Shown: piece after piece, positions 35,835 through 44,152 of the stretch | Layout: the number at the start of each line of letters is the position of its first letter | Numbering within the stretch: the stretch's first letter is position 1 | Assembly (NCBI GenBank): GCA_006438735.1 | Contig: RCZF01000001.1 | Coordinates: forward strand, 372,001-436,000 | Reading direction: 5' to 3' | From: Sphingomonas koreensis | Lineage (GTDB): Bacteria > Pseudomonadota > Alphaproteobacteria > Sphingomonadales > Sphingomonadaceae | Length of the DNA stretch: 64,000 nucleotides | Notes under the pieces: model-generated | Database searches by the model: none | Seen by the model: the letters and a program-made list of their open reading frames with translations, nothing else | Told to the model about the DNA's origin: nothing | Program-made: the position numbers and the translations under genes

Positions 35835-36563
35835 TTACCTGGCCGTGTCAATCGCCTCGCGCAGCGCGCGGACGCGGCTGGCGTCGGTGATCGGCACGGC
35901 GGCGGCAAAGCCCAACCGGTCGAGCGTGGCATCGTCGCTTGCTCGCGGCACCAAGCAAGAGGCGTGGATTTCGTCTACGCCGGTCGCAAGCAGCGCAGCG
36001 ACGTTACCCGCGTTGACGCCACTCCCCGCCATCACGACCAGCCGGCCCGCCGCGCGCTCGTGCATCGCGCGCAAAACCTCGACACCGGCGATCGCGGTCG
36101 CCGCCCCGCCCGACGACAGCACCCGATCGAAGCCGAGATCGACGGCGGCATCGATCGCCGCGACCGGATCGGCGAGCGTGTCGATCGCGCGGTGCAATGT
36201 CGTCGAAAGCGGGCGTCCCACGCTGCGGACCGCCGCCATCAATCGGTCGAGCACGGCGCAATCGAGCGCCCCGCCTCGCGTCGCGCCGAAAACGACGCCC
36301 GCCATGCCCGCCGTCGCGGCATGAGCGATGTCGCGTTCCATCTGCTTGACCTCATCGGCGTCATAGACGAAGTCGCCGCGGCGTGGCCGGATCATCACGT
36401 GGCAAGGCAACGGCTGGCGCGCCGCCGCGGCGATCAGCCCGGCCGAGGGGGTCAGCCCGCCGAGCGCGAGCGCGCTGCACACTTCGATGCGATCCGCGCC
36501 GCCGGACTGCGCGGCGGCGATGCTCGCGACATTCTCGACGCAGATTTCGAGCGCTCTCGTCAT
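35835..36563 (-). CDS. cutC: CutC family protein
   Basis: A 242-residue TIM-barrel protein with the CutC signatures LEICVENVASIAAAQSGGAD and RIEVCSALALGGLTPSAGLI, then HVMIRPRRGDFVYDADEV, GVVFGATRGG and LSSGGAATAI. The family was named for copper tolerance in E. coli but that role is disputed and no biochemical activity is settled. Here it sits inside a glycan locus, opposite GH125 and convergent with GH92 copy C. This suggests a sugar- or metabolite-related function. Confidence 0.93.
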   Translation of the reverse strand: MTRALEICVENVASIAAAQSGGADRIEVCSALALGGLTPSAGLIAAAARQPLPCHVMIRPRRGDFVYDADEVKQMERDIAHAATAGMAGVVFGATRGGALDCAVLDRLMAAVRSVGRPLSTTLHRAIDTLADPVAAIDAAVDLGFDRVLSSGGAATAIAGVEVLRAMHERAAGRLVVMAGSGVNAGNVAALLATGVDEIHASCLVPRASDDATLDRLGFAAAVPITDASRVRALREAIDTAR

Positions 36564-36710
36564 TTCCCCTCATTGCGCGTCCGCGCCGCGCGAGCAATCG
36601 CTCGGCAATTAGAAAAACAAATTTAGCTATTGTTCCGGAGCCGCCCCCGCGCTTAGGATCGGGCAACGACGAACCAGCGCTGCAATCGCGCGGCCGCGAA
36701 GGGAGAGGGG

Positions 36711-38144
36711 ATGAATTTCCACAGGCGTGACATCATGGCTGGCGCGGGCGCGCTCGCACTGGCCGGGGCGCTGCCCTCGGCGGCGCGCGCGGCGGGGTTT
36801 GCCAGCAAGCGTCCGGCGCCTGCCGACCGCAAGTTCACCAGCCCCGCGATCGAGGCAGAGATCGCGCGGGTGAAGGCCAAGATCGCCGATCCCGAGCTCG
36901 CCTGGATGTTCGAGAATTGCTATCCGAACACGCTCGACACCACGGTCGATGTCGGCACCGTCGACGGTAAGCCCGATACCTTCGTGCTCACCGGGGACAT
37001 CCACGCGATGTGGCTGCGCGACAGTTCGGCGCAGGTGCAGCCCTACATCCATCTCGTCGGCCGCGACCCCAAGTTGAAGCGGCTGTTCCAGGGACTGATC
37101 CAGCGCCAGGCGCGCTGCATCCTGATCGATCCCTACGCCAACGCCTTCATGAAGGACGCAGGCGCGATGTCGAATCTCGACTGGTCGCAAGCGGACAAGA
37201 CCGACATGAAGCCCGGCGTCGCCGAGCGGAAATGGGAGATCGATTCGCTCGCTTACACGATGCGCCTCGCCCACGGATACTGGACGCGCACCCGCGACAA
37301 GACCCCGTTCGACGATACCTGGAGCCGCGCCGCCAAACTCGCGGTCGCCACCTTCCGCGTGCAGCAACGCAAGGATGGGCCGGGGCCGTATCACTTCCAG
37401 CGCGCGGCGGCGGCGCCGACCGACAGTTTGATGATGGACGGCTATGGCTGGCCGACGAAGAAGATTGGGCTGATCCATTCGATGTTCCGTCCGTCCGACG
37501 ATGCCTGCCAATATCCGTTCCTGATCCCATCGAACCTGTTCGCCGTCTCGGTGCTGCGCAAGGTCGCGCAGGTCCACCGCGAGGCGCGCGGGGACACTGC
37601 CGCCGCCGCCGATGCCGAGGCGCTGGCGACCGAGGTCGAAGGCGTGCTCAAGCAACACGCGCTGATCCCCGATGGGCAGGGCGGCCAGGTCTGGGCCTAT
37701 GAGATCGACGGCTTCGGCAATTGGGTGTTCATGGACGACGCCAATGTGCCGAGCCTCTCGGGCCTCGCGATCATCGACGCAGCCGATCGGGGCGATCCGC
37801 TGTTCAGGCGCACCGCCGCGCTCGCCTGGTCGGATCGCAACCCGTATTTCTACGCCGGGAAAGCCGCGCAGGGAATCGGCGGCCCGCATATCGGGCTAGA
37901 CATGATCTGGCCGATGTCGATCATCACCCACGCGATGAACGCCGATGACGACGCGACCATCCGGCAATGCCTGCACTGGCTGAAGACGACGCATGGCGGC
38001 ACCGGCTTCATGCACGAGAGCTTCAACAAGGACGATCCCTCCAACTTCACGCGCACCTGGTTCGCCTGGGCCAATGCTCTGTTCGGGCAACTGATCGTCG
38101 AGATCGCCGACAAGAAGCCCGCGCTGCTGGCGGGCACGATTTAA
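36711..38144 (+). CDS. Exported GH125 exo-alpha-1,6-mannosidase
   Basis: A 477-residue family GH125 enzyme. The N-terminus MNFHRRDIMAGAGALALAGA is a Tat-type signal. Family motifs are FVLTGDIHAMWLRDSSAQV, RPSDDACQYPFLIPSNLFAV and HGGTGFMHESF. By spacing, Asp262 (SDD) and Glu435 (MHES) are the best candidates for the inverting acid and base pair. GH125 members characterised to date remove terminal alpha-1,6-mannose from N-glycans or mannan. This complements the GH92 enzymes, which mostly act on alpha-1,2/1,3 links. It is divergent from cutC and followed by GH92 copy D. Confidence 0.93.
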   Translation: MNFHRRDIMAGAGALALAGALPSAARAAGFASKRPAPADRKFTSPAIEAEIARVKAKIADPELAWMFENCYPNTLDTTVDVGTVDGKPDTFVLTGDIHAMWLRDSSAQVQPYIHLVGRDPKLKRLFQGLIQRQARCILIDPYANAFMKDAGAMSNLDWSQADKTDMKPGVAERKWEIDSLAYTMRLAHGYWTRTRDKTPFDDTWSRAAKLAVATFRVQQRKDGPGPYHFQRAAAAPTDSLMMDGYGWPTKKIGLIHSMFRPSDDACQYPFLIPSNLFAVSVLRKVAQVHREARGDTAAAADAEALATEVEGVLKQHALIPDGQGGQVWAYEIDGFGNWVFMDDANVPSLSGLAIIDAADRGDPLFRRTAALAWSDRNPYFYAGKAAQGIGGPHIGLDMIWPMSIITHAMNADDDATIRQCLHWLKTTHGGTGFMHESFNKDDPSNFTRTWFAWANALFGQLIVEIADKKPALLAGTI

Positions 38145-38151
38145 TGATGTC

Positions 38152-38251
38152 GTCACCCTCACCCTTCCGCAGCTTCGCCGCTCCCTCGCTGTCCCGACGG
38201 GAGAGGGAAGGGGCCCGCGACGCGAAGCATCGTGGGAAGGGTGAGGGTGAC
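38152..38251. repeat. Long palindromic intergenic element between GH125 and GH92 copy D
   Basis: GTCACCCTCACCCTTCC at 38152-38168 and GGAAGGGTGAGGGTGAC at 38235-38251 are perfect 17-base inverted repeats. Inner arms (CCCTCGCTGTCCC and GGGAGAGGGAAGGGG) extend the pairing. It fills almost the whole gap of 124 bases. It resembles mobile palindromes common in sphingomonad genomes and could modulate expression of the downstream gene. Confidence 0.85.
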
Positions 38252-38268
38252 TGTTATGGAGAAACGAA

Positions 38269-40581
38269 ATGATCACCGCCAGCCGCCGCCAGCTTCTCGC
38301 CGGCACCGGGCTCGCCGCGCTGGGCAGCGCCGCGCCCGCGCTGGGGTGGGCGGACAGCCCGCAGGCCGGCAAGCCCGATCTGTTCGTCGGCACCGGCGGC
38401 CACGGCCATACCTATCCCGGCGCGACGCTGCCCGCCGGCATGGTGCAACTCAGCCCCGACACCAACACGCACGGCTGGGACGCGTGCTCGGGCTATCACC
38501 AGAAAGACGGCTCGATCATGGGGTTCAGCCACACCCATCTGTCAGGCACCGGGATCGGCGACATGCTCGACGTGCTGGTGGTGCCGACGCGCCAGCCGTT
38601 GAAGCTCGAGCCCGGCCCGATCGAGCATCCCGAGCAGGGCTATCGCCAGCGTTATTCGGACGAATATGCCGAACCCGGCTATTACCGCGTCCGCCTCGAA
38701 TCGGGCGTCCAGGCCGAACTCACCGCGACCGAGCGCTGCGGCCTCCATCGCTACCGCTTCGCCGATGGCCCCGGCCACATCCTGATCGATTTCGCGCACG
38801 CGATCGAGGATGATTGGGACAAGGGCGTGGTCGTCGAGGACGCTTCGCTCAGCCTCGATCCCGACGGTACGCTGACCGGCGGCCGTCAGGTCAATCGCTG
38901 GGCCAAGGGCCGCCACATCTTCTTCGCGATGCAGCTCTCGCGCAAACCGGATCGCGTCCAGTTGTTTGGCGACGACGGCAAGCCCGTCACCGGCACCAGC
39001 ATCAAGGGCAACAAGCTCAAGGCCGCGTTGTTCTTCGATAACGCCGGCGGCGATCCGATCCTGATCAAGACCGGCATCTCCGCGGTCGACCTGAAGGGCG
39101 CGCGCGACGCGCTCGCCGCCGAAGTGCCCGGTTGGGATTTCGACGGCGCCCATGATGCCGCGCGCGGGGTCTGGGCCAAGGCGCTCGACGCCGTCCGCGT
39201 CTCGGGCGGCACCGACGCGCAGCGCACGATCATGGCGAGCGCGCTCTATCACGCGCAGCTCGCGCCGACGCTGTTTACAGATCGTGACGGCCGCTATGTC
39301 GGGCTCGACCGCCAGGTGCATCAAGCGCCCAAGGGGCAGGAGGCGTTCAGCACCTATTCGCTGTGGGACACCTATCGCGCGCTCCACCCGCTGCTCACGC
39401 TGATCCGCCCCGATCACACCAAATTGCTGGTCGGCGATCTCGTCCGCCAGACGGTCGAGAGCCCCGCCGGCCCGCCGGTCTGGCCGCTCCAAGGCGTCGA
39501 GACCGCGTGCATGATCGGCTGGCACGGCGTCTCGGTGCTCGCCGAGGCGCACGCCAAGGGGATCGAGGCCGATTACGCCGCCGCCTGGCCGCACATCCGC
39601 GCCCGCGCGTTCGATCGCAACTTCCCCGATATCGACAGCACCCAGGGCCGCGGCTTCTATTACGACCTCGGCTATATCCCTGCCGACAAGGTCAACGAAT
39701 CGGTCAGCCGCACCCAGGAGTATGCCTATGACGACTGGGCGATGGCACACCTCGCCGACGCGGTCGGCGCGAAGGACGATGCCGCCGCGCTGCGCAAGCG
39801 GTCGCAGAACTATCGCAACGTCATCGACCCCAAGATCGGCTTCGCCCGCCCGCGCTTCGCCGATGGGACGTGGTGGAAGGATTACGACCCGATCCAGATC
39901 GGCCACGACGTGCCCAAGTGGCGCGACTATACTGAGGCGAACGGTTGGCAGGCGACCTTCCTCAACCAGCACGACGCCTATGGCCTGATCGAGCATTTCG
40001 GCGGCGACGCCGCGTTCGAGAAGAAGCTCGATGGTTTGTTCAACGCTCCCTCGACGCTTCCCAAGGACGCGCCGCCCGATATCTCGGGGCTGGTCGGCCA
40101 GTACGCGCACGGCAACGAGCCCGAGCATCACGTCGCCTATCTCTACGCCTATTGCGGCGCGCCGCATAAGACGCAGGCGATGGTCCGCCGCTTACTCACC
40201 GAGATGTACAAGGCCGATCCCGACGGCGTCATCGGCAACGACGATTGCGGCCAGATGAGCGCGTGGTTCATCCTCTCCGCGCTCGGCTTCTATCCAGTCG
40301 ATCCGGTCAGCGCGCTCTATGTGTTCGGCTCTCCGCTGTTCGATGCGGCTGAGGTCGATGTCGGCGGCGGCACGACGCTTAGGATTCGCGCCGAAGGCAA
40401 TGCGCCGGCCAGCCCATACATCCAGTCGGTCCGCTGGAACGACCAGCCGTGGACCAAGAACTGGATCGGCCATGCCGACCTCGCCAAAGGGGGCGACCTC
40501 ATCTTCGTTATGGGTTCGCAGCCATCGGCGTTCGGAACCGCCACCAGCGACCGGCCGCCGTCATTCGGTCGGGACGCTTGA
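38269..40581 (+). CDS. Exported GH92 alpha-mannosidase (copy D)
   Basis: A 770-residue GH92 enzyme with a Tat-like signal (MITASRRQLLAGTGLAALGS), unlike the Sec signals of copies A to C. The N-terminal domain has DLFVGTGGHGHTYPGATLPA and FSHTHLSGTGIGDMLDVLVV. The catalytic domain has LWDTYRALHPLLTLIRPDH, the acid-loop signature EANGWQATFLNQHD and the base motif IGNDDCGQMSAWF. This copy is closest to the common GH92 N-terminal form (HLSGTG). Its last 21 bases overlap the end of a decayed ROK gene on the other strand. Confidence 0.93.
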   Translation: MITASRRQLLAGTGLAALGSAAPALGWADSPQAGKPDLFVGTGGHGHTYPGATLPAGMVQLSPDTNTHGWDACSGYHQKDGSIMGFSHTHLSGTGIGDMLDVLVVPTRQPLKLEPGPIEHPEQGYRQRYSDEYAEPGYYRVRLESGVQAELTATERCGLHRYRFADGPGHILIDFAHAIEDDWDKGVVVEDASLSLDPDGTLTGGRQVNRWAKGRHIFFAMQLSRKPDRVQLFGDDGKPVTGTSIKGNKLKAALFFDNAGGDPILIKTGISAVDLKGARDALAAEVPGWDFDGAHDAARGVWAKALDAVRVSGGTDAQRTIMASALYHAQLAPTLFTDRDGRYVGLDRQVHQAPKGQEAFSTYSLWDTYRALHPLLTLIRPDHTKLLVGDLVRQTVESPAGPPVWPLQGVETACMIGWHGVSVLAEAHAKGIEADYAAAWPHIRARAFDRNFPDIDSTQGRGFYYDLGYIPADKVNESVSRTQEYAYDDWAMAHLADAVGAKDDAAALRKRSQNYRNVIDPKIGFARPRFADGTWWKDYDPIQIGHDVPKWRDYTEANGWQATFLNQHDAYGLIEHFGGDAAFEKKLDGLFNAPSTLPKDAPPDISGLVGQYAHGNEPEHHVAYLYAYCGAPHKTQAMVRRLLTEMYKADPDGVIGNDDCGQMSAWFILSALGFYPVDPVSALYVFGSPLFDAAEVDVGGGTTLRIRAEGNAPASPYIQSVRWNDQPWTKNWIGHADLAKGGDLIFVMGSQPSAFGTATSDRPPSFGRDA

Positions 40582-41400
40582 CCGATGCCCGTCGGCCGCC
40601 TCGGCAGTGCTGTCCGCTGGCTTCCAGAGCGCTCCGCGCTTGGCCGGCAGGACACGGCTGCATGCCAGAATCGCTGCGCCGACCGTTGGAACGTCTTGGG
40701 AAATCGCGGCGCGCGTGACCGAACCGATTGCCGGGAGGTAGGACGCGCATCGCGCCATCAATTCGTTGACCGCCGTCGCCAACCGCTCGACGAGATGGGG
40801 CGGCAGCCGTCCGCCAATCAGCACGCTAGCCGGATTGATCAGGCAGTTGACCGCGCCCATCGCCGGTACCAACGGGCGCGTGGCCTTTGCGACGCGCGGT
40901 GCGACCTTGGCTGTTATGTTCTCGCGCATCGCATCACCCAGCACGAAACCCGCGGTCTGCAGATGGCGCGCGACGCGCGACAGCGAGACGAGCATCTGGG
41001 TTTGCGGCTCGCCGGCGCTGCCGGCGGTGTGCATGAAGCCGAGCTCACTTATGTGACCGTACGCGCCGTGCGCTTAATTGCTATCGATCACCATCCCGCC
41101 GCCGAGGCCGAGCGAGATCAGCAGACAAAAACGGCTCTTCTGCCGCTAGCCGTGCTCCAGCTGTGTTTCGCCCATCGCGGCGCCGGCTGCGGCGCGCCGT
41201 ATGAACAGCGGCCGGTCTATCGGAGCGGCAACACACGCCGACGTCGGTCGTCTCCCATTTGGTGTAAGTCGTGGGACGGCCGAATCGATCGACCGATCCG
41301 AGATCGTCGGGTCGTTCGATGCAGATGTCGACGATCTTGGCGTCTGCGAATTCAGCTTGGGCGATCATCGCTTCGATCGAGCGAGCTTAAAGCGCGTAGG
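40561..41400 (-). pseudogene. Decayed ROK-family protein, probably the locus regulator
   Basis: The C-terminal part is open (MGAVNCLINPASVLIGGRLP, AISQDVPTVGAAILACSRVL). Upstream the ROK core continues in three different frames: AQAEFADAKIVDICIERPDD and FGRPTTYTKWE, then AGAAMGETQLEHG followed by a stop, then FCLLISLGLGGGMVIDS and a stop, then HGAYGHISELGFMHTAG. The ROK glycine motif (LGLGGGMV) is recognisable. No N-terminal helix-turn-helix is left. Neighbouring a glycan locus, and distinct from the intact ROK kinase next door, it was probably a NagC/Mlc-type transcriptional regulator. It cannot be functional. Confidence 0.75.
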
Positions 41401-41529
41401 GCGATTGGTTCAATCAACGGCGCGGCGCTAGCTTGGTGGAGCTGGAGCGTTGCCACGCAGGCTCTCTCTGCCGGTGGCTGACCCGCACCGCCGTTCTATT
41501 TTCCTCCATTTTCGGATTTGCCACGATCG

Positions 41530-42462
41530 ATGACTTCTCCCGTATCAAGCTTCTCGTCCGACTCACCTTTTGCTGGCGTCGAGCTCGGCGGCACCAAGTG
41601 CGTCTGCATCCTCGCGTCGAGTCCCGGCGCGATCCACGATCAACGCACCGTGCCGACCACAACCCCCGATGAAACGCTGCCAGCGCTGGGCGAAATCCTG
41701 CGCGAATGGGCCGCCGGCTCTGGCTTCGCTGCGCTTGGAATCGCCTCATTCGGCCCGCTGCGTCTCGATCCGCTATCGGCCGACTATGGCCGGATTCTGG
41801 CGACCAACAAGTCGGGGTGGCGCCAGTCCGACGTGCTTGGCCGCTTGTCCGCACCGTTCGACCTACCTACCGGCTTCGACACCGACGTTAACGGCGCTGC
41901 GCTCGCCGAGCTGCGTTGGGGATCGGGTCGCGGGCTTGAGGATTTTGCCTATGTCACGGTGGGCACCGGGGTGGGCGTGGGACTCATCGTCCATGGCCGG
42001 CCAACTCGAGGGATCGGTCACAGTGAGATTGGCCACCTTCGCGTACCGCGTTATCCCGGCGATGAATTCGAAAGCGTCTGCAGCTTTCACGCCGATTGCA
42101 TTGAAGGCCTTGCATCGGGCACCGCGCTTAGGGAACGGCTCGGCGACCGCGCAGTCGCCGACGTTTCGGCGGACGATCCGGTCTGGTTGCCGATCATCGA
42201 TGCCTTGGCGGCGATGTGCCACGACTTGGTTTGCTCGACCGGGCCTCTCAGGATCGCAATGGGTGGTGGCGTCATCGCCGCCCAACCCCATCTCATTCGC
42301 TCAATCAACTGCGCGGTGAAAAAGAGCCTCGCCGGTTACATGGCGCTGCCGGTGCAGGATTATGTTATCGCACCGCACTTGGGAGATCTTGCGGGGCCGC
42401 TCGGCTCGATCGCGGTCGCCGCAGCGGCGGCGGAGCGGGTGCGCCAGTTCGCAGCGGAATAA
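41530..42462 (+). CDS. ROK-family sugar kinase (fructokinase/mannokinase type)
   Basis: A 310-residue cytoplasmic kinase. The ATP phosphate loop is VELGGTKCVCILA. DTDVNGAALAELRWGSGRG contains the catalytic aspartate. YVTVGTGVGVGLIVHGR is followed by the zinc-binding segment GHSEIGHLRVP...CSFHADCIEGLASG (His, Cys, His, Cys). There is no helix-turn-helix, so it is an enzyme rather than a repressor. Bacterial relatives phosphorylate fructose and often mannose at C6. In this locus it would trap the mannose released by the GH92/GH125 enzymes. No clear Shine-Dalgarno sequence precedes the ATG at 41530. Confidence 0.88.
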   Translation: MTSPVSSFSSDSPFAGVELGGTKCVCILASSPGAIHDQRTVPTTTPDETLPALGEILREWAAGSGFAALGIASFGPLRLDPLSADYGRILATNKSGWRQSDVLGRLSAPFDLPTGFDTDVNGAALAELRWGSGRGLEDFAYVTVGTGVGVGLIVHGRPTRGIGHSEIGHLRVPRYPGDEFESVCSFHADCIEGLASGTALRERLGDRAVADVSADDPVWLPIIDALAAMCHDLVCSTGPLRIAMGGGVIAAQPHLIRSINCAVKKSLAGYMALPVQDYVIAPHLGDLAGPLGSIAVAAAAAERVRQFAAE

Positions 42463-42517
42463 GCAGGAAGCCTTCAAGATGCTGCCGGCACCGCTCGATT
42501 GGCTGTAGATTCTGACA

Positions 42518-42688
42518 ATGGCGCTGCGCGAGGCGGTGACGGACGATGGCCAAGGCGGCCATTTCCGGCAGGGCGCCGGGTTCGCCGGCATGCGGTCGCG
42601 GCGGGCGGCGGCCGGCGGTTATCTCGCCATCGCGGCCGCTACTAGCGGCACACGAATTGCCGCCGCCGTGCCGGCGCTTGCGGCATGA
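42518..42688 (+). pseudogene. C-terminal stub of a DesK/NarL-system histidine kinase
   Basis: A 56-residue frame, MALREAVTDDGQGG then GAGFAGMRSRRAAAGGYLAI and a GTRIAAAVPALAA end. It joins the start of the kinase N-box (ALREAVT) directly to the G-box (TDDGQGG). About 40 residues between them and the whole sensor and dimerisation region are missing. The stop overlaps the response regulator start (ATGA), as in intact kinase-regulator pairs. A deletion has therefore removed most of the kinase partner. Confidence 0.7.
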
Positions 42689-43290
42689 GCCGGATCGTCG
42701 TTGCAGAGGATAAGGCACTGGCGCTGGGCGCGATCGCCTCGCTGCTGGCGCTCGAGCCGGATATCGAGGTCGTCGGGCGGGAGGGGGACGGCGACGCGGC
42801 GCTGCGTATGGTGCGCGACTTGGCGCCCGACGTGCTGCTCTCCGACATCGAGATGCCGGGGCATAGCGGGATCGAAGTCGCCGCGATCCTCGCCGGTGGA
42901 CGCGCGACAACGCGGGTGTTGATCGTCACCACCTTCGGCCGGGGCGGCTATCTGCGCCGCGCGCTCGCTGCCGGCGTGTCGGGCTATCTGCTCAAGGACA
43001 GCCCGGCCGAGCGGCTGGCCGATGCGGTGCGCCAGGTCGCGCGTGGCGGGCGCGTGATCGATCACGACCTCGCCGCGACCGCCGCCTTCGCGCCGAGCGA
43101 CCCGCTCAGCGACCGCGAGCGCGCCGTGCTCCGCCTCGCCGACGAAGGCCGATCGAACAAGCAGATCGGCAGCGCGCTCGACTTGTCGGCGGGCACGGTG
43201 CGCAATTATCTGTCCGAGGCGGCCGCCAAGCTCGGCGCCGCCAACCGAACCGAGGCCACCCGGATCGCGCGCAAGCAAGGTTGGCTGTAA
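42685..43290 (+). CDS. NarL/DesR-type response regulator, apparently orphaned
   Basis: A 201-residue response regulator. The receiver domain has acidic residues AEDK, the phospho-acceptor Asp in LLSDIEMPGHSG, Thr in VTTFGRGG and Lys in YLLKDSPAE. A LuxR-type helix-turn-helix (LSDRERAVLRLADEGRSNKQ, GTVRNYLSEAAAKLGAANRT) follows. All functional residues are kept, but the kinase gene immediately upstream is a stub. Activation would therefore need another kinase or a small-molecule phosphate donor. Confidence 0.92.
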   Translation: MSRIVVAEDKALALGAIASLLALEPDIEVVGREGDGDAALRMVRDLAPDVLLSDIEMPGHSGIEVAAILAGGRATTRVLIVTTFGRGGYLRRALAAGVSGYLLKDSPAERLADAVRQVARGGRVIDHDLAATAAFAPSDPLSDRERAVLRLADEGRSNKQIGSALDLSAGTVRNYLSEAAAKLGAANRTEATRIARKQGWL

Positions 43291-43730
43291 AAATATGACC
43301 TTCTCTTGGTTGACAGTACGGCCGCTTTCAAGATCGCTGATTACGCACTCGAACGACTGGGTTTGAGGCGCCTTCCTGACGGTCTGCATCGGAGCGATCC
43401 ATCGGCAGCTTTTGTCAGGAGCAGACGTTCGCGGTAGCTGATCTGAACGACCGGCTTTGGTCGACTGCTCCCGGAAGCGTACGCCGGATCGTGGGACGAC
43501 GCCGTCATTCGCGAGCACGGCCGTGAAGGTCGGGTTTCGGCTGAACCTGACGTTTGCGACCGCGGAAATGTTGATCGAGGAACGACCGAGGCTGGGCCGC
43601 AGCACGAACCTGCTGCGCGGGAGTGGCGCTGGTGGTGAGGTAAGGCCAGGATCGCGGGCGCGCCGCGTGGATTGAGCGGCGCCCGTTGCAGGCGGACCAA
43701 CTCGACTTCTTCAACCTGAGGAGTCGAACG
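43291..43730. other. Intergenic stretch, no gene; degenerate repeat words
   Basis: No supported gene. GAACGACCGGCTTTGG (near 43446) matches words seen near 14499 and 52608. The last 100 bases before 43731 look like leader sequence of the integrase remnant, with TGAGGAG before its ATG. Confidence 0.4.
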
Positions 43731-44141
43731 ATGAGTGAGCTAGTCCCCGTTAGCCCGGTCAGCCCGCTACGCCAGCGGCTGATCGACGATATGACCATGC
43801 GCCGGTTCAGCCATGAGACGCAGCGCAACTATCTGCGCGATTTCGGACGGTTCGCGACGTGGCTGCAGCAATCCCCGCACACCGCGATCGCGGAGGATCT
43901 TCGCCGTATCCAGATCGAGCAGCAGGAAGCTGGTGTCCCGGCACCAACGATGAACAGCCAATCGCGCTCCGCAGCTCAATCGATACGTTATCTTTGCCCT
44001 GCGCTGTTGATGGACGGCGCGATAAAATGCTGGCGTCGCTCGCTGCATCCTGCTGGTGACCATGCCAAGCTTGTCGATGTACGGGCTATCTCCCGAACCG
44101 ATCATCCAGCGTTGGCCGTTGCGAACCATCCGTCCAAGTGA
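43731..44141 (+). pseudogene. Truncated tyrosine recombinase of the type linked to IS91-like elements
   Basis: From ATG 43731: SPLRQRLIDDMTMRRFSHET, then QRNYLRDFGRFATWLQQSPH and EDLRRIQIEQQEAGVPAPTM. This is the N-terminal SAM-like core-binding domain of a phage-type integrase often found beside IS91-family transposases. After residue 75 or so the sequence becomes unrelated and the catalytic domain (R-H-R-Y) is missing. No transposase gene follows. It marks an old mobile-element end near the CYTH-CHAD gene. Confidence 0.7.
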
Positions 44142-44152
44142 GAAAAGCGCTC

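Noticed and set aside
43767..44129. A minus-strand frame reading QRWMIGSGDSPYIDKLGMV and following residues
   Set aside because: It looks protein-like but is antisense to the integrase remnant in its second half. I could not assign it to any family, so it is left as possible debris only.
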